Assembly (NCBI RefSeq): GCF_900112025.1
Contig: NZ_FOKL01000003.1
Span: 537,243 to 601,242 of the forward strand
From: Janthinobacterium sp. 344
GTDB taxonomy: Bacteria; Pseudomonadota; Gammaproteobacteria; Burkholderiales; Burkholderiaceae_D
Direction: 5' to 3'
Length of the DNA stretch: 64,000 nucleotides
The stretch's first letter is position 1. Every line of letters starts with the position of its first letter. The position numbers were made by a program, and so were the translations under genes. Shown here piece by piece: positions 11,373 through 21,342 of this stretch. Below the pieces are notes generated by a model. The model searched no databases, was not told where the DNA came from, and saw only the letters and a list, made by a program, of their open reading frames with translations.

Positions 11373-12701
11373 TTAGTAGGTTCCAGGTAAAGGCATGGCT
11401 GGCGTCGCGGCCTCCGGCGCCAGCTCGTCGGCGCGGGGCGCCCATTTGCGCCGCATCAGCACCACGGTGCTGGTCGCCCCCGTCAGCAGGAAGCCGAAGA
11501 TGGCCAGCATGGGCAGCTCGTAGCTGCCGCCCACGTGCAGCAGCCAGCCCGACAGGCTGGCCGAGACGCCGCCCGCCAGGCTGGTCGCCACCTGCTGCAA
11601 GCCCGTATTCAGGCCCACGGCCTGCGTGGGAATCAGGGTCAGCTTGCACAGCGCCAGGTTGTTCGCCGTGGCCAGGCCCAGCAGGGACAGCGACAGCACG
11701 TTCCAGAACAGCGCCAGCGGCAGGCTGGGCGCATACGCCCCCAGCAGCACGCTGGTGCCGCCGATGAAGCCGGCGACAACGAAACACTTGCGCACCAGCA
11801 CGGCGTCATGCCCGCGCGCGATGATGCGGTCCGCCGCCCAGCCGGCGATGGCGGCCACGATGGCGATGCCGGCAAAGCTGAAGAAGGTATATAGCCCCGA
11901 CTGCTTCAGCGACAGGCCCCGCTGCTCCACCAGGTAGGCGGGCATCCAGCTCATGCAGTAAAAGGTAAAGTAGCCATAGCAAAAGTTATTCACCAGGCCG
12001 CCCCAGACCACGGGACTGGCCAGCAGATTCGACAGCGGCACGCAGGCGGCGCGCCGGCCCGCCGCGGCCAGCTGACCCGGCGTGGGGAAATCGTCACGCA
12101 CCAGGCGCAGCCATGGCACCAGCCACAGCAGCCCGGCCAGCCCCGTGACGATGAACATCCATTGCCAGGAATACGTGACGATCATCCATGCCGCCAGCGG
12201 CGCGCCCAGCGCCGGGCCCATCTTGCCGCCGATGGAAAAGATGCCCAGCGCCGTGCCCTTTTTCGTTTCATCGAAGTTGTTGGCCAGGTAGCGGTAGGTG
12301 GCGGGCACCACCACCGCTTCCGTCACGCCGATCAGCAGACGCATGAGGATCAGCGCCGACAGGGTCGTCACCAGTCCCGTGGCGGCGGCGGCCAGGCACC
12401 ACAGCACGAAGCAGATGGCGTACGGCCGCTTGACGCCATAGCGGTCGACCATCCAGCCCATGGGCAGCTGCACCAGGCCATACGACCAGAAGAAGGCCGA
12501 GCTGAGCCAGCCCCGCTCCACGTTCGTCAGGCCAAACTCGCGCACGAAACCGGGGTCCGCCAGCGCCGACGACAAGCTGGTGCGGTCGACGAAGGCGATC
12601 ATCAGCCCCAGCGCCAGCAATGCCAGGACGGCCCAGGGATTGTCCGCCGCCCGTGTGCGCAATGGACTGTGCGCCAGCCCCGCCCGCTTCTCCGATGGCA
12701 C
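11373..12701 (-). CDS. MFS transporter, anion:cation symporter type
   Basis: A 442-residue, twelve-helix major facilitator with the ACS-family start (FVDRTSLSSALADP), the loop motif GWMVDRYGVKRPY and GIFSIGGKMGPALGAPLAAW. This family imports organic acids (hexuronates, glucarate, aromatic acids) with protons. Translation starts at GTG (12701). It is clearly paralogous to the MFS gene at 25,760-27,076; both end in a similar LSGWLLHV...SY helix. The gene abuts the chemoreceptor start and lies three bases after the propeller gene stop, so it is in one operon. Confidence 0.92.
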   Translation of the reverse strand: MPSEKRAGLAHSPLRTRAADNPWAVLALLALGLMIAFVDRTSLSSALADPGFVREFGLTNVERGWLSSAFFWSYGLVQLPMGWMVDRYGVKRPYAICFVLWCLAAAATGLVTTLSALILMRLLIGVTEAVVVPATYRYLANNFDETKKGTALGIFSIGGKMGPALGAPLAAWMIVTYSWQWMFIVTGLAGLLWLVPWLRLVRDDFPTPGQLAAAGRRAACVPLSNLLASPVVWGGLVNNFCYGYFTFYCMSWMPAYLVEQRGLSLKQSGLYTFFSFAGIAIVAAIAGWAADRIIARGHDAVLVRKCFVVAGFIGGTSVLLGAYAPSLPLALFWNVLSLSLLGLATANNLALCKLTLIPTQAVGLNTGLQQVATSLAGGVSASLSGWLLHVGGSYELPMLAIFGFLLTGATSTVVLMRRKWAPRADELAPEAATPAMPLPGTY

Positions 12702-12704
12702 GGC

Positions 12705-14594
12705 TCAGCCCTGCGGCAGGTACAGCGGCATGGAATCTTCCCACTTGCTGTCCGTCACGATGCGTTTATCCGAGCCATCGGCGTTCATCACATAGATCTG
12801 GCCATACTGCTGGAACGTCTGCTCGTACAGGGCCGCCTCGTCCCGGAAGCCGTGCTGCGAACCGCTCCACAGGATGCGGCCGTCGGCGCTCCACACGGCA
12901 TGGCCATCGCTCGATTCATGGTCGGTGCAGCGGTACAGGCCCGTGCCGTCCGGGCGGATGGTGTAGACATCGTAGTTGCCCGTGTCGTCGCGGCGCGTGA
13001 ACACGATGCGCTGGCCGTCCGGCGACCAGCCCGGCATGTTGTCGAGCGCCGTCGTCAGCACGCGCGACTTGCGCGTGTCCAGGTGCAGCACGCGGATGCC
13101 CTTTTCCTGCGCGCTGAAGACGCGGTAGGCCAGCTCCTTGCCGTCGGCCGAATAGCTGGGGAAGCCCGAGTGCAGGCTGCCGTCCGTCAGCTGTTCCGCG
13201 CCCGTGCCGTCGCGGCGCACGCGCCACAGGGCGGCCGTCATGGTGCTGCGCTCGGCGAACCAGTAGCCGAGGCCGAAGGCGATCCACTCGCCATCGGGCG
13301 ACCAGCACGGCTGGAAGGCGCCGGCCAGACCCATGCGCACCTTCGCCTCGTTCAAGCCATTGCCCTGCGATTCGAAGACCTTGCGCTTCTCGCTGCCGTC
13401 CGGACGCATGACGTAGATGGAACTGTTGCCCAGCTGCTTGTCCGTAAACACCACCCAGCCATCGCGCGACATCAGCGGATACACGTCGACATGGCGGTAA
13501 TCCCACTCCTGGTCCCAGCTGAACAGCGGTTTCAGCAAGGGGCGCACGGGCTTGAAGGCCACCTTTTCATAGATGACGGACTTGCCGTCCGCCGTCCAGC
13601 TCGGCGAGCGGATGAAGGCCTGCTTCACGGGCGCGCGCTGCGACGTGTAGGCCAGCCCCTCGTTCGGGCCGTACTTGATCAGGTAGGCGATCTCGCCATC
13701 GGCCAGGTATTGCGGCTGCAGCTTCAGGTCCGTGCCCGTCGTATGCTCCTGGCGCGCGCCGCTGGCGACATCGACGGACACGATCTGCGAATACGCCTTG
13801 CCGATGTAGTTCGGCCGCCGCGCGCCCCAGGTCGCCTCCACCGTCATTTCATAGAAGACGATGCGCTTGCCGTCCGGCGACCATTTCGGCGAACCGAGGC
13901 AATAGCCGGGCCGCGTGGCCACCTGGCGGAAACCGCTGCCGTCGGGACGGATGATATAAATGCTCAATTCCTGCGTGTGCTCCCAGCCGTGGCCCTGGTC
14001 GTGGCCCGTCCATTCCGTGTCGCGGTCGCTGGAAAAGGCCAGCCATTGGCCGTCCGCCGACCATGCCGGGCGGAAATAACAATCGGGCTTGCCGGCCTTG
14101 CCCTGCACGGCGCCGATACCCGTCAACTGGCGCAGCTGGCCCGTCGCCATGTCCTGCAGCCAGATATTCGCGCGGTAGCCATTGCGCGTGGAAACGAAGG
14201 CCAGGGTGCGGCCATCGGGCGACAGCACGGCCGCGTCATCGACGGAATCGCTGGCCACCACGGGCGTGATGGCGCTGCCGTCCGGCCAGGCGCGGTAGAC
14301 GTCGGACTGGCCGTCGCCGCGCCGCTCGGAGGTAAACAGCAGCCATGCGCCGTTCGGCGACAGGCTGGCGTTGTATTCGAAGGCAGTGTCACCCAGCAGC
14401 TTGCGCTCGTTGCTGCCATCGAGGCTGGCGATGAACAGCTGCGAAACGGAAGGGGCGATGCGGTTCATCAGCATCACGCCCTTCTTCTTTACGGCCGCGC
14501 TGGCGATACCCTGCGCCCTGGCCAGGGCGGCAAACGGCAGCTGGCTGGCCAGTGCGGCCGAGCCGAACAGGCGCAAGACTTTTCGACGATCCAT
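12705..14594 (-). CDS. Tat-exported TolB-like beta-propeller protein (PD40 repeats)
   Basis: A 629-residue protein. The N-terminus MDRRKVLRLFGSAALASQLPFA has a twin-arginine motif and a short hydrophobic stretch, so export by Tat is likely. The rest is TolB/PD40 repeats: SPNGAWLLFTSERRGDGQSDVY, SPDGRTLAFVSTRNGYRANIW, SADGQWLAFSSDRD, SPDGKRIVFYEM and SADGKELAYRVFS. The start is the ATG at 14594 with GGAG upstream. No catalytic signature of a peptidase is seen. Its place between an RND pump and an MFS carrier suggests a periplasmic binding or scaffolding role; oligogalacturonate-lyase-like propellers are an alternative. Confidence 0.8.
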   Translation of the reverse strand: MDRRKVLRLFGSAALASQLPFAALARAQGIASAAVKKKGVMLMNRIAPSVSQLFIASLDGSNERKLLGDTAFEYNASLSPNGAWLLFTSERRGDGQSDVYRAWPDGSAITPVVASDSVDDAAVLSPDGRTLAFVSTRNGYRANIWLQDMATGQLRQLTGIGAVQGKAGKPDCYFRPAWSADGQWLAFSSDRDTEWTGHDQGHGWEHTQELSIYIIRPDGSGFRQVATRPGYCLGSPKWSPDGKRIVFYEMTVEATWGARRPNYIGKAYSQIVSVDVASGARQEHTTGTDLKLQPQYLADGEIAYLIKYGPNEGLAYTSQRAPVKQAFIRSPSWTADGKSVIYEKVAFKPVRPLLKPLFSWDQEWDYRHVDVYPLMSRDGWVVFTDKQLGNSSIYVMRPDGSEKRKVFESQGNGLNEAKVRMGLAGAFQPCWSPDGEWIAFGLGYWFAERSTMTAALWRVRRDGTGAEQLTDGSLHSGFPSYSADGKELAYRVFSAQEKGIRVLHLDTRKSRVLTTALDNMPGWSPDGQRIVFTRRDDTGNYDVYTIRPDGTGLYRCTDHESSDGHAVWSADGRILWSGSQHGFRDEAALYEQTFQQYGQIYVMNADGSDKRIVTDSKWEDSMPLYLPQG

Positions 14595-14644
14595 GAAGTG
14601 CTCCTTTATAGTCATTGTTAAATTCACGGTATTGCTTTGGCGCA

Positions 14645-17089
14645 CTATTTTCGTGCCCCACTATACGTATTTACTGTGTCATAAACATCGTGCACCGCAT
14701 CATTGCGCGCCTGTACGGCCGCCTGCGGCTTGAGCAGGAAACAGGCCAGCGCGGGCAGCAGCACGAGGGCGCCGACCATGTTGACGATGAACATGAAGGC
14801 CAGCAAGATGCCCATGTCGGCCTGGAACTTGATGGGCGAGAAGGCCCAGGTGGCCACGCCCAGCGCCAGGGTCACGCCCGTCAGCATGACGACCTTGCCC
14901 GTCAGCAGCAGCGCGCGGTGATATGCCTGCGCCAGCGGCAAGCCCAGGCGCATCTGCGCCAGCATGATGCTCAGCACATACAGCGCGTAGTCGACGCCGA
15001 TGCCCACGCCCAGCGCCGTGACGGGCAAGGTGGCCACTTTCAGGCCGATGCCCAGCCACACCATCAAGGCTTCGGCCAGCACCGAGGTCAGCGCCAGCGG
15101 GATGATGGCGCAGGCCACGGCGCGCCAGGAACGGAAGGTGAAATACGCCAGTGCCACGACGGCCGCATACACGAGCAGCAGCATTTCATGGTTGGCCTTT
15201 TCCACCACGGCATTCGTCGCCGCCTCGAAGCCCGCATTGCCGGCCGCCAGCAGGAATTGCGCATCGGCGCTGTCGTTATCCTTGGCAAACGCCGCCACTT
15301 CCCCGCTGACGCGCCGCAGGGTGGCCGCCTTGTGGTCGCTCAGGTACACCTGCAATTGCAACAAGGAAAATCCCGCATCGACGAGGCTGCGCGGCGCGCG
15401 CGAACTGGCCGTGTTCAGCGCCGCCTGGTTCGGCTGCAGCTCGTACCAGCGCGGATTGCCTTCGTTCATGCCCACGGCCGTCTGGCGCGCCAGCGAGGCC
15501 AGCGACTGCGTCGTTTCCACGCCCTCGACCTGGCGCAAGCGCCATTCCAGCTCGTCCACCTTCGCCAGCACCGCGTGCCGCATGGCGCCCTGCGCGGGCG
15601 TGCGCACCATCACCACCAGCATGTCGCTGCTGGTGCTGTAGTGGCGCGTCAGGTAGGCGTTGTCGAGGTTGTAGCGCGACTGCGGCCGCAGCTCGGGCGC
15701 GCCCGCGTCCAGGTCGCCCACCTGCAGTGCGCGGCTGGCATGCAAGCCATAGCCGCCCAGCAAGACCGCCGCCGCGATGGTGGCGACGGCCCAGCGCCGG
15801 CCCGTAAACTTGCACAGGAAAGTCCACAGGGTGCGCCCGCCCGCGTCCTGGCTGTCGGCCAGCGCGGCGCGGCGCGCGGCGCGGGGGCTGACGCCCGTAT
15901 AGCTGAGCAACACCGGCAGCACGATCAGGTTGGTGAACACCAGGATGGCCACGCCCAGGCTGGCCGTGATGGCCAGGCGGCGGATGGAAGCGATGTCGAG
16001 CATCATCAGCACGGCAAAGCCCACGGCGTCGCAGGCCAGGGCCGTGAAGCCGGCCATGAACAGGCGGCGGAAGGTAAAGCGCGCCGCCACCAGGCGCGGC
16101 ATGCCGCGGCCGATATCCTGCATGATGCCGTTCATCTTTTGCGCGCCGTGGCTCATGCCGATGGCAAACACGAGGAACGGCACCAGCACCGCGTACGGGT
16201 CCAGGGTAAAGCCCAGCAGCGGCAGCATGCCCAGCTGCCAGACGACGGCGACCAGGGAGCAAGCCACCACCAGCAGGGTGCTGCGCAGGCAGCGCGTGTA
16301 CCAGAACACGACCACCGTGACGATCAGCGCGGCCAGACCAAAGAACAGCGCCACCTGGCGCAGGCCGTCCAGCAGGTCGCCCGCCACCTTGGCAAACCCC
16401 GTGATGTGCAGCGCCACGTGCTGGCCCGCGTACTTGGCGCGCAGGCTTTCCAGCTGCCGCGACAGGGCCGCATAGTCGAGTTCATGGCCCGCCTCGTCGC
16501 GCTCGGCCAGCGGCACGATCAGCGCGCTGGACTGGAAATCGCGCGCCACCAGCTGCCCCACTTCGCCGGAACGCTCGATATTCAGGCGCACGCGCTGCAA
16601 GGCGGCGGGCGAACCGTCGTAATCGTCGGGGATCACCGTGCCCCCTTCGTAGCCGCGCTCCGTGACGGCCGTCCAGCGCGTGGACGGCGTCCACAGCGAC
16701 TTGAGCTGGCCGCGCACGACGCTGGGCAGCAGGAACACGTCGTCATTCACGTGGCGCAGGATTTCCAGGTAACGCGCATCGAGGATGCCGCCGCTGTCCT
16801 GGTGTTCGACGACGATGCGCAGGCTGTTCGCCTGCGACATGAGTTTTTGCCGCTCGGCCTGGTAATTTTGCAGGTACGGGTGGTTCATCGGCAGCATGCC
16901 GTCGAAACTGGCATTGGGCACGATGGTGGCCGCCTGCCAGCCCAGCAGTACCGTCAACAGCAGGCACAGCGCCAGCAGCCAGCGGCGGTGGCCGAAGACG
17001 AACCGCTCCAGGCGGCTGCCGGACCGCGGATCGAAAGGCGTATTGCATGCAGCTTGCGCTGCTTCAGTATCGGGATGCATGGCGTTCAT
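14645..17089 (-). CDS. RND-superfamily transporter (MMPL/SSD type)
   Basis: An 814-residue, about twelve-helix protein with two repeats: TM1 (RWLLALCLLLTVLLGW), a large periplasmic loop, five helices containing a sterol-sensing-like FLVFAIGMSHGAQ motif, then a second repeat with LPVTALGVGIGVDYALYVLS and a final five-helix bundle. It belongs to the lineage commonly next to DUF1302/DUF1329 genes. No membrane-fusion protein or TolC partner is present. The start overlaps the preceding gene by four bases (ATGA). Transport of a hydrophobic or lipid-like substrate across the envelope is probable; the direction is unknown. Confidence 0.88.
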   Translation of the reverse strand: MNAMHPDTEAAQAACNTPFDPRSGSRLERFVFGHRRWLLALCLLLTVLLGWQAATIVPNASFDGMLPMNHPYLQNYQAERQKLMSQANSLRIVVEHQDSGGILDARYLEILRHVNDDVFLLPSVVRGQLKSLWTPSTRWTAVTERGYEGGTVIPDDYDGSPAALQRVRLNIERSGEVGQLVARDFQSSALIVPLAERDEAGHELDYAALSRQLESLRAKYAGQHVALHITGFAKVAGDLLDGLRQVALFFGLAALIVTVVVFWYTRCLRSTLLVVACSLVAVVWQLGMLPLLGFTLDPYAVLVPFLVFAIGMSHGAQKMNGIMQDIGRGMPRLVAARFTFRRLFMAGFTALACDAVGFAVLMMLDIASIRRLAITASLGVAILVFTNLIVLPVLLSYTGVSPRAARRAALADSQDAGGRTLWTFLCKFTGRRWAVATIAAAVLLGGYGLHASRALQVGDLDAGAPELRPQSRYNLDNAYLTRHYSTSSDMLVVMVRTPAQGAMRHAVLAKVDELEWRLRQVEGVETTQSLASLARQTAVGMNEGNPRWYELQPNQAALNTASSRAPRSLVDAGFSLLQLQVYLSDHKAATLRRVSGEVAAFAKDNDSADAQFLLAAGNAGFEAATNAVVEKANHEMLLLVYAAVVALAYFTFRSWRAVACAIIPLALTSVLAEALMVWLGIGLKVATLPVTALGVGIGVDYALYVLSIMLAQMRLGLPLAQAYHRALLLTGKVVMLTGVTLALGVATWAFSPIKFQADMGILLAFMFIVNMVGALVLLPALACFLLKPQAAVQARNDAVHDVYDTVNTYSGARK

Positions 17090-18252
17090 GGTTGTGCGGT
17101 TTTCGTGAGACTGGCGCTGGCGCTTTGCGGCGCCAGCGCGCGGGCCAGTTCGGCCGGGGCCAGGCGCAGCAGGCCGCGCGTGCCGACGATCAGCAGGCCG
17201 CCATCGGGCGCCAGGGCCGCGCCCGTGAAGGGAAAGCGGGTGGTCATGGGCAGCGCGGCGAACGTCTGGCCCTGGTCGCGGCTGGCCAGTACCTGCCCGG
17301 CGGCGCCCAGCAGCAGCACCGTTTCATCGGGCAATTGCAGGCCCGCCAGCAGCGACGCGTCGACGGGCGTGGCCATTTCCTGCCACGGCGCGCCGGGCCG
17401 GGCGCTGCGCAGCACCTTGCCGCGCAGGCCGAACAGCATCAGGGTGCCGTCTTGCAGGGACAGGGCACCGAACAGGCTGCCTTTCGCCGGCGAGGCTTGC
17501 GCGGCAAACGGCGTGGCGTCCGGCATGCCCTGCCCCGCCGCGCGCAGCAGCAAGCCCTGCTCGCCGAACAGGAACTGTTCGTGCTGGCGTTCGGCGATGC
17601 CGTACAAGGTGCCGCCCTCCGGGTTCGGCAGGTGGCGCATCTGCGCCTGCCAGCTGGCTCCGCCGTCGCTGCTGGAAAACGCCAGGCCGTAGGCGCCCAC
17701 CACCAGCACGCTGCCGTCGGCGCGCAAGCCGATGTCGAGAAAGGGCTTGTCGGCGCCTTCGTCGACAAAGCGCTGCGCATCCTGCAGCAGAAGATTCAGC
17801 GGGTGGTCGGCCTGCGCCGGATCCGGCTTGACGGCATCCCATGCCTGCCGTGCCGCCTGTGCGGCCAGCGCGGCGGCGCGCAGGCCGTCGAATACGCGCG
17901 TCCAGCTGGCGCCGCCATCCGTGGTGCGCAGCACGGCACCCATGTTGCCCACCGCCCAGCCCTCCCTGCCATTGGCAAAGCGCACGGCCGTCAGGCTGAC
18001 GCTGACGGGCACTTTCGCCTGCGTCCAGTGGCGGCCCGCATCGTCCGTGTAGATGACCAGGCCCCGTTCGCCCACAGCCACCAGGCGCTCGCCGGCCCGC
18101 GCGATGGCCAGCAGATGGGCGGCCGTCGGCCGGGCCACCGTCAGGGCGGGCCGCTGCAGGGCCGCCGGCAAGGCGCCAGCCGCCTGGGCCAGCGGGGCGG
18201 CAGCGGCCAGCAGCGCCAGCATGCCGGCGCACAGGAAGGACATGCTGCTCAA
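17086..18252 (-). CDS. Exported YCF48/BNR-like beta-propeller protein
   Basis: A 388-residue protein with a signal peptide (residues 1-24) and YCF48-type repeats: GERGLVIYTDDAGRHWTQAKVPV, VRFANGREGWAVGNMGAVLRTTDGGASWTRV, GAYGLAFSSSDGGASWQAQ and ASRDQGQTFAALP. Despite the photosystem name of the family, these proteins in proteobacteria accompany DUF1302, DUF1329 and RND genes and probably act as periplasmic assembly or binding factors. It overlaps both neighbours by four bases, so it is tightly coupled to the DUF1329 and RND genes. Confidence 0.85.
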   Translation of the reverse strand: MSSMSFLCAGMLALLAAAAPLAQAAGALPAALQRPALTVARPTAAHLLAIARAGERLVAVGERGLVIYTDDAGRHWTQAKVPVSVSLTAVRFANGREGWAVGNMGAVLRTTDGGASWTRVFDGLRAAALAAQAARQAWDAVKPDPAQADHPLNLLLQDAQRFVDEGADKPFLDIGLRADGSVLVVGAYGLAFSSSDGGASWQAQMRHLPNPEGGTLYGIAERQHEQFLFGEQGLLLRAAGQGMPDATPFAAQASPAKGSLFGALSLQDGTLMLFGLRGKVLRSARPGAPWQEMATPVDASLLAGLQLPDETVLLLGAAGQVLASRDQGQTFAALPMTTRFPFTGAALAPDGGLLIVGTRGLLRLAPAELARALAPQSASASLTKTAQP

Positions 18253-19598
18253 CGCACGCCTCCGCTGGCCAGCGCGCCCGAAGTGAAGCGGCTCAGCTGC
18301 TTGCTGTCGAAGTCCTGGTAAGACACGCCGCCCGTTTCATTGATGGCCGCCGCATACACCCAGCCGCCCGACAGCAGGTCGTGCCAGGTGTAGCTGAGGG
18401 TGCTGGCGGACGGCTCGTCGCCGGCCAGCAAGGTGTAGGCCTGGCCCGTCTTCCACAGCTTGCCCTGCGCATCCCAGGTGTCGGCCAGCACGGCTTGCCA
18501 CGTGTCCTCGTCCAGATACAGGCGGCGCTTGGCGGCCACGTTGCGCTTGCCGGACGCCAGCGTGGCTTCCAGCACCCAGACGCGGTGCAGCTCCCAGCGC
18601 ACGGCGTCCGGGTTCAAGGTGCCCTTGCCGATGACGGCGTTGACGGGTTTGCGGAACAGGCCGTTGTTGTTGTACGGGATGTAGATTTCCTTCTTGCCCA
18701 GCAGTTGCACCTGGTAGCGGTCCTGCGCGCCGATGAAGAGGTTGACGTCATCGAAATTGGCCAGGCCGGCGGCCGAGGCGTCGGGCGTGTCGTACACCAA
18801 TGACGGTGACTTGCGCACGCGGCGCTGGCCCGGCACATACTGCCAGCCATCCTTGGGCTTGGCGTAATTGTCGACGTAGTCGATGGTCATCATGGCCTGG
18901 CCCGAATTGGCGGGCGGCTCCGTGATATCGAGGCGCGCGCGCGCCCACTCGCCACTGAACGCTTCCGGCTTGCCCTTCGGGTCGTAATACGGATACGCCA
19001 GGCTGGTGCGCTGGCGGTTGGTCAGCACGCGGTCGCCGCTGGCCGTCATCACGTATTTATCGGCCGTAAAGCTGGTCAACTGGCCACGGTAGCTGAGCAT
19101 GTGGTTCCACAAGGCTTCGTGGCCATTCTTCGGCACGGGGAATGGGATGCCGCCGTAGGCGCCCTCCACTGTCAGGCCGCCATTGGCCAGCTTGGCGCGC
19201 GTGGCGTTCTGCGCCACGGCGTCGTACACGGCCGGCGCGAACACGGCGCTGCGGTGGCTGGGATAGACATCGATGCGCATGCCCGGCCACTTGGCCAGCA
19301 GCGCCTTGGTGCCATCCGTGAGCTTTTCCGCGTGCTGGGCGGCATTCGCCGACGTAATCGACAACAGCGGCTTTTCCGCCGCATACGGGTCGGCGCGCTT
19401 GTTGTCGGCGCCGACCGCCGTGGCGACGGGCTTGCCGTCCCAGGCGGGAATGCTGCCATCCTTGCTGGCGCCACGTTCGGCGCCATACGGCGTGAGCGTA
19501 CCCGCTTTCAGGCTGGCGCCCGCTTGCGCCGCGGCGTCGCCGGCGGCCAGGGTCAGGGCCAGCACGAGGCTGGCGGTATGCATGATGGACGCGTTCAT
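18249..19598 (-). CDS. DUF1329 exported protein
   Basis: A 449-residue protein with a signal peptide (about residues 1-25, ending AAAQ) and the DUF1329 pattern: LTPYGAERGASKDGSIPAWDG near the N-terminus, NGHEALWNHMLSYRG, YVPGQRRVRKSP, DRYQVQLLGKKEIYIPYNN and HRVWVLEATLASGKRN. DUF1329 has a LolA-like fold and is nearly always paired with DUF1302. Here it follows the DUF1302 gene by 24 bases. A role as periplasmic carrier between an outer-membrane protein and the RND protein is a reasonable inference. Confidence 0.92.
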   Translation of the reverse strand: MNASIMHTASLVLALTLAAGDAAAQAGASLKAGTLTPYGAERGASKDGSIPAWDGKPVATAVGADNKRADPYAAEKPLLSITSANAAQHAEKLTDGTKALLAKWPGMRIDVYPSHRSAVFAPAVYDAVAQNATRAKLANGGLTVEGAYGGIPFPVPKNGHEALWNHMLSYRGQLTSFTADKYVMTASGDRVLTNRQRTSLAYPYYDPKGKPEAFSGEWARARLDITEPPANSGQAMMTIDYVDNYAKPKDGWQYVPGQRRVRKSPSLVYDTPDASAAGLANFDDVNLFIGAQDRYQVQLLGKKEIYIPYNNNGLFRKPVNAVIGKGTLNPDAVRWELHRVWVLEATLASGKRNVAAKRRLYLDEDTWQAVLADTWDAQGKLWKTGQAYTLLAGDEPSASTLSYTWHDLLSGGWVYAAAINETGGVSYQDFDSKQLSRFTSGALASGGVR

Positions 19599-19622
19599 GA
19601 TGGTTGGTCTCCTTGGTATTTT

Positions 19623-21227
19623 TTAGAAGCTGGTTTGCAGGCTGAAGCGGAAGTAATCGCGGTCCAGCAGCGCCTGCGACGTGGCCTTGCCCCGGTAATT
19701 GATGAACGACAGGTTGCCCGTCCACTTGGTCAGGTACACGCCCGTGACGCCGACGATGCATTCGCCACCGTGGTCGGGGCTGCCGGAAAACGGAAACGCC
19801 GTGTCGATCACGGAGCGGCCCTTGAACGACCAGCCCAGGTTCAGCGGCACGCTCAGGTCCAGGCCCGGCGCCACCTGGTACCAGGTGGGCGTGAATACCA
19901 CGCGCCCGCCATAGCTGGTCTTGTTGAGTGTGGTATCGACCTTGGCCGCGTTGCGCTCGATGCTGTTGAGGTGATTCGCCGACAGTTCGCCCACCAGGCT
20001 GGAGCCGTCCCACAGGCTGGAGGCGCCGCCTATCATGGTGCCCGACAGGTTCAGGTGCGCCGTGCGGCCCGTCGGATACGGCGTATTGTCGGTGAGCCAG
20101 CTGCTGCCCGCGCCCGCCGGCAAGCTCACCGTGCCCGAGCGCGCCACCAGCGGCTGGCCGTAGCGCATCGACGCTTCCAGCCCCAGGTTGGCGCTGCCGA
20201 CCAGGCGCGAGATGCTGGCGCCAAACGCGCGCACCTGGTTGGGCACGGCCAGGAAGTAGCGCTGGCTGGCCGCCTGCGTGACGATCTGCAGCGAGGTATC
20301 GTTGTAGCGGATCGCATACAGGCCGATATCGGCGTCGAGCAGCTCGCTGCGCGTGTTCAGCGCCAGGCCGAAGTTGTTCGGCAAGTCGCCCTTGGCCATG
20401 CCCGCATACTTGAGTTTCAAGGGACCCGCATACATCGATTCGGCGCCGTCGCCCAGCATGTCGGTCGCGCTCAGGTAGCTGCCGGCCGGATGCAGACGCG
20501 TGGGCCGGTACTTGAACTGCACATAGGCTTCCACGCTGGTGTCGTTACTCAGTTGCAAGGTGCTCGACAATTGCGGCACGGGAATGGTGGTTTCCTTCGC
20601 CTGCGCGCCGGGAATCGACAGCTTGTACAGGTCGATGGGCGCCATGCCCTTGGCGATGCCGTTCATGCCGAAGAACAGCGTGGTGCCCCAGATCAGCGAA
20701 TGCTGGCCCAGGCGGTAGGACAAGGTGGCGTCGCCCAGCTGGTTCCTGCCGAAGACGAACCAGTCGAGCATTTCCGCGTTGCGCCCGCCGATGCGCCGCG
20801 TGTCAGGGGAAAATGCATTGTAGGGCGCCGAGACGTTGTTGCTGGTCGCCTTGGACGTGTTCGAGGTGCCGCTGTTGTAGACCGTGTCATACCACGCGGC
20901 GGCGCTCAGGCGCAGGCCGAAGCCATCCTTTTGCACGTCGAATTCGGACAGCAGGTCGGCGCGGTTCGAGATCAGGCCCTTGCTGAAATTGCGGTCGCCA
21001 TCGTCGTTGTTCACCTTGGCGGCGCCGCTGATCAGGGCCGTCGAAGGCGAGTCGATGCGGTAGCCGGCGCTGTATTTGATGGTGTTGTCCCAGCGGATTT
21101 GCCACTCGCCGCCAGGATTGAGGTCGGCCGCGCCGGCCGGCGCGCCGATGGCCACCAGCATGGCGGCGAGGACTGTGAGCGCGTGGCGCGGTGCTGCGGA
21201 CGTGCGGCTTCCTGCGTGCTGTTTCAT
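19623..21227 (-). CDS. DUF1302 outer-membrane protein
   Basis: A 534-residue protein with a signal peptide (residues 1-31, ending AGAA) and a beta-strand-rich body ending in a terminal phenylalanine (FRFSLQTSF), as expected for an outer-membrane barrel. Family hallmarks: GEWQIRWDNTIKYSAGYRI, NDDGDRNFSKGLISNRADLLSEFDV, LIWGTTLFFGMNGIAKGMAPID and LDWFVFGRNQLG. The start at 21227 has AAGGAGACACG upstream. It is the first gene of the distal half of the series and has 154 bases of leader containing a candidate operator. It is the likely outer-membrane entry or exit port of this module. Confidence 0.92.
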   Translation of the reverse strand: MKQHAGSRTSAAPRHALTVLAAMLVAIGAPAGAADLNPGGEWQIRWDNTIKYSAGYRIDSPSTALISGAAKVNNDDGDRNFSKGLISNRADLLSEFDVQKDGFGLRLSAAAWYDTVYNSGTSNTSKATSNNVSAPYNAFSPDTRRIGGRNAEMLDWFVFGRNQLGDATLSYRLGQHSLIWGTTLFFGMNGIAKGMAPIDLYKLSIPGAQAKETTIPVPQLSSTLQLSNDTSVEAYVQFKYRPTRLHPAGSYLSATDMLGDGAESMYAGPLKLKYAGMAKGDLPNNFGLALNTRSELLDADIGLYAIRYNDTSLQIVTQAASQRYFLAVPNQVRAFGASISRLVGSANLGLEASMRYGQPLVARSGTVSLPAGAGSSWLTDNTPYPTGRTAHLNLSGTMIGGASSLWDGSSLVGELSANHLNSIERNAAKVDTTLNKTSYGGRVVFTPTWYQVAPGLDLSVPLNLGWSFKGRSVIDTAFPFSGSPDHGGECIVGVTGVYLTKWTGNLSFINYRGKATSQALLDRDYFRFSLQTSF

Positions 21228-21342
21228 CGTGTCTCCTTGATCGTTCTTATAGTTTTGGGTACTGCACCGGCGAGCGCCGCCTCTGTGGGCGGGTGGCCCG
21301 GTCCTGCAGGGATAGAATAGGGGACGCGCCGGCCAGCGTCTC

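Noticed and set aside
14615..18321. Plus-strand frames of more than 400 and 1000 codons opposite the RND and YCF48 genes
   Set aside because: Low-information Arg/His/Gln-rich translations with no signal or motif; the minus-strand genes overlap by ATGA and belong to known families.
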